Shown: positions 31,732 through 39,936 of the stretch, piece after piece | Layout of the letters: the number at the start of each line of letters is the position of its first letter | Position numbering within the stretch: the first letter of the stretch is position 1 | Assembly (NCBI GenBank): GCA_004151065.3 | Contig: NWUY0300012424.1 | Location: forward strand, 1 to 39,936 | DNA: 39,936 bases | Direction: 5' to 3' | From: Larix sibirica | Taxonomy: Eukaryota; Streptophyta; Pinopsida; Pinales; Pinaceae | Position numbers and translations under genes: made by a program | Notes under the pieces: model-generated | Seen by the model: the letters and a program-made list of their open reading frames with translations, nothing else | Databases searched by the model: none | What the model was told of the DNA's origin: nothing

Positions 31732-32496
31732 GCTTTGATAGATATTGATGACTTGGACCAAGCAGTTAACATGTCACCGAGGTCACTTATCAGGTCACTA
31801 CAGGCGCAGAATTCTTCTCCGGAATCTGAAAGTGTGAGAAAACAATCCCCAAAGGAATGGGGAGATACTGGGTATGATTATGAATATGCTTCACCAGACT
31901 CAGAGTGGTTTTGGGGAGATACTGGGTATGATTATGAATATGCTTCACCAGACTCAGAGTGGAGAGTAAGGGATAACCCCATTGCCAGTCTAAGTCCAGA
32001 GACTGTAGCTAATGGGATTAATAATATTTCTGATAGGAGGAGGAGGAACATGAGCAGTACCCAAGAGAAACTAGATGACCATGCCAGTTCTTCTGTATGT
32101 TCTTCTACTGTTGAAAGAATTGAATATGTATCATCTCATTCTTCCTCTTCAGATATTGATCTTCTCCTTGAATTTACAAATAATCAAACCGAAGAAGAGT
32201 TATTGATAAACACTATGCAGCTTGCGTCCAACAAGCAAAATCCCAATCCCATGGTAAGGTGCCCGAAAGCAAAATCCACTGAAGCAGATCCTGATTCCGA
32301 AAAAGAGATCTCCAGTTCTTCTAAATTCAACGGGGCAAATTCATTCTGCAAGATATTGGGTGAAGTGTGCAGTTTCATGAAGCTTATTCCTAGAAAATTA
32401 CAGTGGAGTCTGATGTGTGTTCCTGTGGCAATGGCTGTAATTGCAATCAAGATCTCGACCATGCAAGACGAAAACTATGTTTTGGTTCCTACATAG
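31732..32496 (+). CDS. Unrecognised tail-anchored-like protein, coding exon 2
   Basis: 254 codons plus stop, joined in phase 0 to exon 1. It starts ALIDIDDLDQAVNMSPRSLI; the first ATG of the exon is internal. A perfect 54-bp tandem duplication (31858-31911 and 31912-31965) encodes WGDTGYDYEYASPDSEW twice. Then come a basic patch RRRRN, long serine-rich stretches (SSSVCSSTVERIEY, SSHSSSSDIDLLLEF) and a C-terminal part LGEVCSFMKLIPRKLQ. The hydrophobic segment WSLMCVPVAMAVIAIKI is followed by a 13-residue polar tail ending VLVPT. One hydrophobic stretch so close to the C-terminus suggests a tail-anchored membrane protein facing the cytosol (inference). Family unknown to me. Confidence 0.75.
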   Translation, partial: ALIDIDDLDQAVNMSPRSLIRSLQAQNSSPESESVRKQSPKEWGDTGYDYEYASPDSEWFWGDTGYDYEYASPDSEWRVRDNPIASLSPETVANGINNISDRRRRNMSSTQEKLDDHASSSVCSSTVERIEYVSSHSSSSDIDLLLEFTNNQTEEELLINTMQLASNKQNPNPMVRCPKAKSTEADPDSEKEISSSSKFNGANSFCKILGEVCSFMKLIPRKLQWSLMCVPVAMAVIAIKISTMQDENYVLVPT

Positions 32497-32560
32497 ATAG
32501 TTGGTTTTGATTCTTAAGGGCCAATTGGTGCAGGGACTGACATTTATGGACAACATTGTA

Positions 32561-32566
32561 AATAAA
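32561..32566 (+). terminator. Probable polyadenylation signal
   Basis: AATAAA lies 65 bases after the stop codon of the gene, in an AT-rich 3' flank. Position fits a plant near-upstream element, though plant signals are loose. Confidence 0.4.
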
Positions 32567-32699
32567 TCTGTGGAGTTGTCTAATCATGCTCCAAGTGGAA
32601 GATATGCTAAATTCACTGTTTCCAACTCTGTATCCCAAAGAGAAAGCTATATTATGTGAAATTTCAATCATGAATATATAGATTCTTGTCAGCACACTA

Positions 32700-33329
32700 A
32701 TAGAATTTTTTTATAATAAATTTTAGTTTAATAGAATTTTTATAATTATGATTAAATATAAGTGATAAAATGTTATTTTTTTTAATTGTGGTTTATCTTG
32801 ATAGGGGGCTACCTTTATGGAAAGGTTGACACGTACTATTCACGAAGAATCAAGGTATCTCAAATGTCTAGCATAATATATTGTTAGTTAAATTTGAACT
32901 TAGGTGAAGAGTGTCACAATGCTTTCAACTACTCAATCTAAGCTCTCTTGACATTTATAAAATGTTACTTATTATATAGATATTTTGAATAATTTATTAA
33001 ATAATTTATGTTAAATTTTGGAAAAAATATATATAATGAAAATTATAAGATTTTGACTAAAAATAATTAAAAATATAAAATAAAGATAAAAGGTTAAAGT
33101 TAATTAGAAATGTGAATAATAAATAATAAATAAGTAAATATTATAAATGAGAAAAAAAATTAAAATAATAGAAAATGTTAGATAAGGTTAAATTATTAGT
33201 AATAATATCAAGAATTAAAGATAAAAAGATAAATCAATATAAAATAAAGAATAAACCATTAATAAAAGGATTAATGTTTAAATGGAAAAGGGATAAACAA
33301 AAAATAGGAAAATATTAAGGATGATGAAT
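32700..33329. other. Very AT-rich intergenic stretch
   Basis: Mostly A/T with runs such as AATAATAAATAAGTAAA. No coding, RNA or clear repeat structure recognised. Confidence 0.4.
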
Positions 33330-33830
33330 TGAGAGAAAATAAAGGCTGGAAATTATTGGTGAAGTTGGGATGTTTATCCATTTCAAGGGCATTTTAGATT
33401 ATGCTGAAGAGTAATGAGGGGTAGAAGTGTTTTTTTCCAAGTAAATTAAGTGTTTAGTGTTGTGAGAGTGTTTAACAATTGCATATTTTTAAAGGCATTT
33501 CTGAAAGGTATTGGCTATATGTTCCTTGAGACAAGTTTGAACTAACCTACTAGTTTGACCAATATATGATTTGCTACAAGAGCAAGGAATTTGATAGATG
33601 CCTTGAGAAAATAAAGGGTCAACTTTGTCATTAATGGTTATGAGTAACTATTTGAGAATTTTGTGAGGTTGACAAAAAGTTTTAATATTTTTTTTTTATA
33701 GGATTTTGGATATATCATCATTAATGATGCCATGAATGTAAGGAAGAGACATTTGGCCTTGGGAAGGAGAAGAGGATCGATTGTTTTTGGATTTGGGATG
33801 AAGAACAACTCAAAACGTTTTGTTTATTTG
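33330..33830 (-). pseudogene. Penelope-like retroelement fragment: linker and GIY-YIG endonuclease
   Basis: Minus strand. SQGQMSLPYIHGIINDDISK (about 33770-33710) corresponds to the LPYIxGxSE block after the RT of Penelope-like elements. KKNIKTFCQPHKILK follows, then INDKVDPLFSQGIYQIPCSC, SKSYIGQTSRLVQTCLKEHI (GIY at 33602-33594, YIG at 33566-33558). The C-terminal part reads KYAIVKHSHNTKHLIYLEKN and, after a shift, ALEMDKHPNF, where the Glu (about 33383) is at the conserved catalytic position. The CxC after GIY is typical of the CCHH-bearing Penelope endonuclease. The RT itself is missing upstream. Stops and frameshifts: dead copy. Confidence 0.85.
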
Positions 33831-34016
33831 AGGGAATGGATAAAATTGTCATTGGTCAGTAGACTTGGTTGATTCCAATTAACAAGGACTTGTGTCCAAG
33901 GTAGTGGGGCAAGAGCTAAAGCCTGCTCCATCTTCCCACTAAAAGGGTCATCAAAGTAGTGGGTTGATCTCTATGATGTTTGCTAAAAAAGATTGTCTAT
34001 GATTAGAGGAAGCACC
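33831..34016. other. Non-coding stretch beside the Penelope-like fragment
   Basis: No confident RT sequence is readable on the minus strand, although it is where the RT C-terminus would lie. Probably heavily decayed element sequence. Confidence 0.25.
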
Positions 34017-34190
34017 GACTTTAAAACCTATCGATTAGTTGATAATGTTGAGGGTGAAGTGTTCAATAAGGCCGACTTTTAAGATCAATGGGCTAGTTGA
34101 TAACGCTGAGGGTGAAGTGATTAAGAAGACTAACTTTAAAACCTATGATTTTGTTGATAATGTTGAGAGTAAAGTGCTTAAGAAGGTGGA
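34017..34190 (+). repeat. 57-58-bp coding-like tandem repeat, three copies
   Basis: Units begin near 34017, 34074 and 34132. Each translates to a 19-residue motif: TFKINGLVDNAEGEVIKKT in the second, NFKTYDFVDNVESKVLKKV in the third. The plus-strand frame is open from 34039 to 34284 and ends in IVWWSAIHGVRGKIVVGC. The first unit is in a shifted frame because it is one base shorter. The pattern VDN(A/V)E(G/S)(E/K)V is conserved at the protein level. I do not recognise it. Confidence 0.55.
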
Positions 34191-34284
34191 ACGACCATCA
34201 AGTATCATAGTGTGGTGGAGTGCAATTCATGGAGTAAGAGGTAAAATTGTGGTGGGATGCAGGTTATCCAACATGATTGAGTAA

Positions 34285-34919
34285 ACCTTGAAGCCACAAG
34301 ATATAATATGGCAAATTCTTAATAACTTATTGTCATTAGACATTTTACAAGTTTTTTGAAAAAATAAAAAAATTATGTGTATTATTGGATCTTAAAATTA
34401 GTTCTAATTAACATCCATGCAATCTTCATATAAAAATTATAGACAACTTAGAAGTTCTCAGAATAATTATTGAAAATAACTAATTAAATAATTAGAATGA
34501 TACAAAATTAAATGACATGCATGGAAATTATTAATAAAATTGCTTATGAAATTTAAATTTTAATATTATTAAAGAGTATACTCCTTTGTACACATATAGG
34601 ATGTCGAAACTAAGGTATATGCACATGAGATTGATTTTAAACTCATTGCAGTAAAGATAGAAAAAATCATATGCCATATCCCTAATGATGTGAATTGAGG
34701 AATTTAATTGCTAAGTTTGTATAGTTTTTTTTGTGAGTAAGTTAGATGAAAATCCTTCTATGAATCCAAGAAACAAAAAAAAAGTACATAGTTTTTTTTT
34801 GTGAGTAAGTTAGATGAGAATCCTTCTATTAATCCAAGAAATAAGCACATACTGTTACAGAGAAAAACCCACTAAGAATCGGGCCATCCGAACACAACTA
34901 TCCATTACATAACACAAAA
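34285..34919. other. AT-rich intergenic region with a 68-bp duplication
   Basis: TTTTTTGTGAGTAAGTTAGATGA(A/G)AATCCTTCTAT is present at 34733 and 34801, a 68-bp tandem duplication with a few changes. Otherwise nothing recognised. Confidence 0.5.
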
Positions 34920-35790
34920 ATCCACTAAAAACCTCCAATCAACATCCTCCAGGGAGAGGCATGGTCATTGAGTTGACCTACGCGGATCCTTTTGTTTCTT
35001 CCGAACACCAATCCACCCTGACGAATTGTCAGGAGATGAGGCATTCTGGACAATGACAACCTAGGGCAAAGATAATTCAGAGGCTTTCTACTCAAGAGTT
35101 GAGCCTGCTTCCTTATCGTTATCTGAATTGTCATATTCGTGCGGTCGTTTCAGTCCCCCCCAGGGGGGGTGCTATAACCATATCCATAGTGCTCCCCTCT
35201 TCAAGAGTAGTTACTTTTTCTAAGGTCGTCGAGGGTGGCACTCCCTCATGGGGTTGATGAATCCTAGAGGGAGGGTGTGACTGCGAAGGAACAGAGGGTG
35301 GCGTGTTGGTAGGAAAATTTCCTTTTGGCTAAGACGTTGATTTGCTCCTATGAGTCTTTCCCTCATTCCAACTATGGGGCCACCTTTTCGTTGGGGGGAC
35401 CGGGGCAATAGGGCAATCCTTCTTAAGGTGACCTAGTTGTTGACAGGATTTGCACCGAAAAGTTGTGTGTTCAAAATCTAGGAGCTGCAAGTGTGGCTTA
35501 GGACCGTCCCAATCAATAAAAATCTTATAAGGTAACCCTTTGCTAAGATCCAACTTGACATAGATACGAGCAAAAGTGGCCAAGCCTTTTGAGACCTTCT
35601 CTGTGTCACTTAACAAACCTTCCCGGGGAGTTTCCAATGGTTGCCAAAGAATCAAGAGACCAAAGATACAAAGGTAGATTAGGAAGTCTTACCCATACTG
35701 AAATAGTCATTGCAGAGACATCCAAGGGGTTGAAATCAAAGAACCATCATTGAATAGACAACCTAAGCTTTCCCAAATGCTAAATTTGTA
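34920..35790 (-). pseudogene. LINE ORF1 fragment (DUF4283-type gag with zinc knuckle)
   Basis: Minus strand. FDFNPLDVSAMTISVWVRLP and NLPLYLWSLDSLATIG (about 35760-35640) match the VWVRLP block of plant LINE ORF1. A frame change leads into LLSDTEKVSKGLATFARIYV, KLDLSKGLPYKIFIDWDG and the knuckle FRCKSCQQLGHLKKDCP (intact CX2CX4HX4C, about 35455-35410). A proline- and basic-rich tail follows to about 34925. It is a separate, distinct copy from the LINE at 23937-26700, and no endonuclease follows it. Confidence 0.85.
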
Positions 35791-36587
35791 TAATTAAAAC
35801 AATAAATAAAATAAAATATCTCACTAAGATGAAAATGAGTTTAGGTGCATAATCCATTCCATAGCAATACATAATTGAAATAACAAATTAAATCTTTTAA
35901 AATAAAAAATAAAATATCACAATTAAATGAAATGAAAGTGAGTTGAGCTACACTATCCATTCCATAATAATACACTCTAAACCTCATGAAAGTAAGCATA
36001 CATATTTTCATCATGAAAGTAAGCATACATATTTTCAATTAAATTCAAGTGAGAAAGTTTTATTATACGTGTCACGCCATAATGCCTTATTTTTGAACTT
36101 CTAATTTTGTATTATCTTTTTAGTGTTAAAATTGTTAATGTAAATGTTGTATTGTATCATATGCAAAGTTTTTGGTGTGAGCTTAAGGTTAAGAGATTGT
36201 TTTGTTTGTTTTATATATATATTTTGCAAATTCTTTAAATTATTATAAATTTGGAAATTTATATCCTAGTTTTTTAAGTTTGTGGATACTTCTCTTTTAT
36301 GATATATTGCCAAGTCATATGATCGTTTTTATCCAAAAGTCCCTTCGTTCATTTGGTTTGACTTTGCATCCTACCGCTTAATATGTCTTTAAATTTTGAA
36401 AAGATAATGTCATGTAGCAACATGAGGTGTGCTAACTTTATTTGGAGATCACGGTCTCTTTAGGTGTCTAACAAAGATTTAGTGTAGTTTAGTGCTGCTA
36501 TTTCCAATTCTCTTGAGGGAAAGTTTCATCTGAAGCACATATCACATATCAAGACTAGATAGGGAGGTAAGTTGTGGGTTGGGAGTT
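35791..36587. other. AT-rich intergenic region with short duplications
   Basis: An exact 27-bp tandem duplication beginning TCATGAAAGTAAGCATACAT occurs at 35984 and 36011. A diverged block of about 100 bp around ATCCATTCCATA recurs at about 35850 and 35951. No coding evidence. A minus-strand open frame here simply translates the 27-bp repeat. Confidence 0.6.
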
Positions 36588-37020
36588 TGTAGTATATTTT
36601 AAATATAAAATATGAAATCACAAAAGAGATATCAGAATTTCTCTATATTTTTATTATCCACACCTTTAAGGTAGGACAACACCTTACAATTGTTCTTGTT
36701 ATGGAAGGATCCACTCCTTGTCACAAGCCTCTTTGAGGGGGAAACCTCCTTTGAGCAAAGCTCCACATACAATATTATTCCACACATGATTCATAAGGAG
36801 GAGTCCATCCCTATTGATACAACTATAATCATAACAACCTTCTAACTACCTAGTGGACCTTCTTTAATGAGGTCCCATTACATTTATTCACTAATGACTA
36901 CCATAGTGGGTCTTAATTAACAAACATTGTGGACCTAGTGCACTTTACATTAAATGGCCTGCACTATTACTTTAATGGGTCCTTCGGCCACCCATTACAC
37001 CCCTAGGGAGGGTCATAACA
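36588..37020 (-). repeat. 3' LTR of the small LTR element (433 bp)
   Basis: On the minus strand it starts TGTTATGACCCTCCC at 37020 and ends ATACTACA at 36588, so it has TG...CA ends. The end of the element (36588-36717) matches 38169-38301. Confidence 0.65.
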
Positions 37021-37034
37021 CTCCACCCCCCTTT
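37021..37034 (-). promoter_or_regulatory. Polypurine tract of the small LTR element
   Basis: Minus strand AAAGGGGGGTGGAG directly precedes the TGTTATG start of the 3' LTR, the expected position and composition for plus-strand priming. Confidence 0.65.
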
Positions 37035-38154
37035 AAAAAGTGTCTCCCTCAGCACTTGATGTGAAAAGGTATAACAATCAACCAGGGTCCCATGAACAAA
37101 TGTTGACCTCCATGCTGAAGTAGTCCAAGGAAACAGTGTCTCTTGCACAAGCGTTAGCCACCTTGCTAAAGTAGTTCAATGATCTCCATCGTAATCCTAG
37201 GTCCCATGTCCAAGTGCTAACTACCATGGTGAAGTAGTCAATGTCCCATGTGCAAGGACTAATGGAAATATCAAAGTAGTCCAAGGGACTCATCCATAAA
37301 CCTAGGCCCAATTTCCATGTGCTCAAGTTGACACCCCATGAATGACACCTAAGATCCACGGACCTTTGAGTGTGATACTTCACATGCCCCTATTGTTGTA
37401 TTACTTCCACAAGTTTTTCTTCATATTGTGGAGAAGAGTCATCTAAAAGAAGATGAAAATAGTTGTCTTCCCAAATATTACAATTATCCATCTACCAATC
37501 ATCAAAATCATACCAAGTATCAAGTTCATTGTTATACTCTTTTTAGATTAGAGGATATGTTGCACGAAGAAGGCAATGCTTTGTGAATTCATGGGTTACC
37601 TTCTTCAAATCTTCAAAATGTGCAGACGTATCCTGGCTTACTTTCTTCATCTCTTCACAATTCACAAACATAGCTTGGAAAGGTTTTGTGAAACACATAT
37701 GTTCCTCCCATTGTATGTTCCACCACTTTTCCATTCTTCAATTATGTGAGAGTTTGAGGACAGAATTTTGCAAGGGCTATGGTGTACTCTATATTGGTTG
37801 GAAATATGTCATATAATATATTAGATGAAAACATAAAAAATAATCTCTCTAATGGAATTGAGCTAGTTGCGATATAATCACCCTATCAAAAGTTATGTCT
37901 TCTACAAGATCTATGACCATCACCAAGAACCCTAAAAATTAACAAATTTCAAATGGCAATATCTCCCTCATCTAGACTCTTATTTGAGAGATTATTTTAT
38001 TCGAAATTGCATATTTTTCTGAAAGAAACTCATATATGAAATTAGTTTCTTAAAATTCTTCCAAAAAATACTAAAAAATGGATCTGAGTGATGCATCCCT
38101 CTTTTTTCCCTTGCAAAATTAGAGAAAAAAATTATTTGTTTTACCCTAGAAAGT

Positions 38155-38167
38155 GTTATGATATCAA
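38155..38167 (-). promoter_or_regulatory. Primer-binding-like site of the small LTR element
   Basis: Minus strand TTGATATCATAAC, then ACTTTCTAGGG, directly after the 5' LTR. It resembles the initiator-Met tRNA site TTGGTATCAGAGC common to plant copia elements, with several substitutions. Confidence 0.5.
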
Positions 38168-38168
38168 T

Positions 38169-38301
38169 TGTATTATACCTTAAATATAAAATATGAAATC
38201 ACAAAAAAGATATCAGAATTTATCCACACTTTTATTAATATCCACGCCCTTAAGGTAGGGAAACACCTTACAGTTGTTCTTGTTATGGAAGGATCCACTC
38301 A
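38169..38301 (-). repeat. 5' LTR fragment of the small LTR element
   Basis: Matches 36588-36717 from TGTATTATACC through GGAAGGATCCACTC, then the two copies part abruptly. The upstream U3 of this LTR is missing. Confidence 0.65.
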
Positions 38302-39784
38302 AGTTCAGTTGTGTCACGGCACCAAGGATCCAACCCGATCTCGAAGCGTCATTTCCTTCCTTGAGCATGCAGCAATTCCTGAACACAACTCCCTCCGACA
38401 GAACCCACCCGGAAGTGTGTCCATCAGATTACACCTATCCCACACCTAGCTAACAATTACTTGTTATACTTCATTTATTATTTTCCATTCATTAACTCTT
38501 AACTCTTTCCAAATAAGCACATACACAAGACAATCGAAGTGCTCAGCGACACCTCAATGGGATGCACCCAAATGTATATATCAATACAAGAGAGAGTACA
38601 ATATATCGAGAGAGTGTCCAAAACAACAACAAATCCTCTTACACAAGAAACCCTGAGATTTTTCCCCACCTCTTCTTGGTGAATGAATTATGTCTGTGAA
38701 TTCCCCTGTAGCTCTTGCAGGTTCACCTCCTGCGGCACCTAAACTATTCTCTCACTTGGGAAACCATGCACCCGAAACTAAGCCTAGATTGCCTCCATCC
38801 TGACTTGCACCCATTTACCTATGCCAATTTTGCTTGTCAGGCTTATGTGCTCTAACTCACCACATGCTCCAAATTCTTGGGTCCACTTGCAAATGGGAAA
38901 GCCCTTGGGCTTCCAAGTCGGGTTCGCTTCAACTTGTGTTTTCTTATTGCTTCGTTGGATTTCTCGCTAAGTCCCTACTGCATGCTCCATCATGGGTGTT
39001 CAATCGAGGGGGTGCGGGTGTCATGCTCACACACTCCTCCATGGGATGCCTAATCCATTGTGTATCCAATCACTTGGAAAAGTATGTTGAAGCATCATCG
39101 TGGCTCTAGGAGGTGTTCAAGGCACCTTCCTCACCAAGACTATGACACGCTCCTCCACTCCAAACTATAGTCATCCTCGAAAAATTATCCAAACATGCCT
39201 GCTGCACTCTGAAATATCTGCTTGCTCCTACGCCTAAGAACTGTTGCACAGGTTGTCCCTCGAGAAACCTCACCACGCATCAGCTCCTCTTCTTGTCTAC
39301 CAATGTACTACACTTCCAGTCTCAATCCTTGACATCTAAGTGATTAGTCCAGCACCGAGTCTTTGAGTTCGCATGTACTTAGGAAACTCGCACGAGTTCC
39401 TTCACGCTTCAGTGATTTCCTTCACAAATGTTGTGAAGAAGTCACTACTTCCACTACCATCACTGGGCCTTTTATCAAATGCTCGCTTGGCCATTGTTTT
39501 TCAAATGCCTTCTTCGTAAGGCACCCGAGGCCCCTATTACCTATGCCAACGGTAGTGGGTCATTGCGTGTTCTACCTTAGTGGGAAAGAACAAACGGATG
39601 GTGCCCATGACCATCACCAAAATCTGCTTCTTCCCTTGATTGCTATGTCTTCATCTTCTTGCTTAAGTATAGCAAGAGAGGAAAGTTCAAATTGAACTTT
39701 CCTTCACCTTCCTCCAACAACCACTGAGCTTTGGGATCATCCTACTGGTCATGCTTGATATCATTGAAAGTGGGTGCACCATCA
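38302..39784. other. Unassigned sequence, possibly retroelement-derived
   Basis: Base composition changes to more C-rich at 38302, the break of the truncated LTR. Open frames on the plus strand (38834-39109, 39363-39695) show no recognisable motif and are probably accidental. An inverted repeat GAAAGTTCAA-A-TTGAACTTTC lies at 39681-39701. Confidence 0.3.
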
Positions 39785-39936
39785 TGTAGCGTCCCTCCCT
39801 ACTCTTAGGTCATTGCCGCAATCCCATTCTATCAGTTAGAGGAGTCACGGATTGTGATCCGGATTTACGTGGGAACGAAATGAAAGAGTAGATACATAAT
39901 CTTATACATAGATATATGCAAAGAACACAGTGATAC
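39785..39936 (+). repeat. Possible start of an LTR at the right edge
   Basis: TGTAGCGTCCCTCCCTACTC at 39785 resembles the TGTA(G/A)CG(T/C)CCC start of many plant gypsy LTRs. The window ends before a partner or an end could be seen. Confidence 0.25.

Larger units (their letters stand above)
36588..38301 (-). mobile_element. Small non-autonomous copia-like LTR element
   Basis: Direct repeats 36588-36717 and 38169-38301 are LTR parts. In minus orientation the 5' LTR is truncated (38301-38169), followed by a primer-binding-like site, a 1.1-kb internal region without pol, a polypurine tract and a full 3' LTR (37020-36588). The internal part encodes no reverse transcriptase or integrase. A minus-strand frame (37734-37543; KWWNIQWEEHMCFTKPF) and a repetitive frame with LDYFxM units (37383-37078) are not recognised. 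It would depend on another element for movement. Confidence 0.65.

Noticed and set aside
39363-39695. 110-codon open frame near the right edge
   Set aside because: No motif and no homologous pattern recognised, and it lies in sequence likely to be element-derived.
39681-39701. Near-perfect palindrome as a transcription terminator
   Set aside because: No gene ends there; a hairpin-type terminator is not expected in a plant nuclear genome.

Overview
The window looks like nuclear DNA of a seed plant, most likely a gymnosperm and probably a conifer. It is AT-rich and dominated by old, stop-ridden retrotransposons of four kinds (Ty1/copia, Ty3/gypsy, LINE, Penelope-like). A single intron-containing gene with a long intron sits among them. 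The GIY-YIG-bearing Penelope-like fragment points to conifers, because within plants such elements have been reported from conifers (established knowledge; the species itself is inferred). There is no prokaryotic organisation.

Layout. 1-890 is a copia reverse transcriptase/RNase H remnant (+). 897-2047 is the reverse transcriptase half of a LINE (-). 2048-23936 is one nested block. Its outer unit is a Ty3/gypsy element on the - strand: 3' LTR 2048-2973, integrase, RNase H, RT, protease and gag running up to about 12125, leader, primer-binding-like site 14139-14150, then the 5' LTR. That 5' LTR is split into 14159-14453 and 23556-23936 by a second Ty3/gypsy element on the + strand (about 14454-23554). 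The block is flanked by the same five bases, ATACC (2043-2047 and 23937-23941). On its far side (23942 to about 26700) the same LINE resumes with ORF1 and endonuclease. Removing the block and one ATACC rejoins the LINE in one open frame. The inner element contains a 978-base assembly gap (19699-20676), and a single N (23555) lies where its integrase abruptly meets the outer LTR.

26700-29300 is mostly non-coding, with a tRNA-like sequence and a 41-bp minisatellite. 29307-32496 is the only intact-looking gene: two coding exons joined in phase 0 across a 2-kb intron, encoding about 378 residues with an acidic, serine-rich body, a perfect 18-residue tandem duplication and a hydrophobic C-terminal segment (tail-anchor-like). 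Its intron holds a 91-bp tandem array and a foldback element with a 34-bp array.

32700-39936 is repeat-rich intergenic DNA. It holds a Penelope-like GIY-YIG endonuclease fragment (about 33330-33830, -), a 58-bp coding-like repeat, a LINE ORF1 fragment (about 34920-35790, -), a small pol-less copia-like LTR element (36588-38301, -) and a final stretch where another LTR may start near 39785.

Apart from the one gene, nothing appears capable of making a functional product. The main scientific value is the readable order of insertions and the unusual domain layouts of the two gypsy elements.
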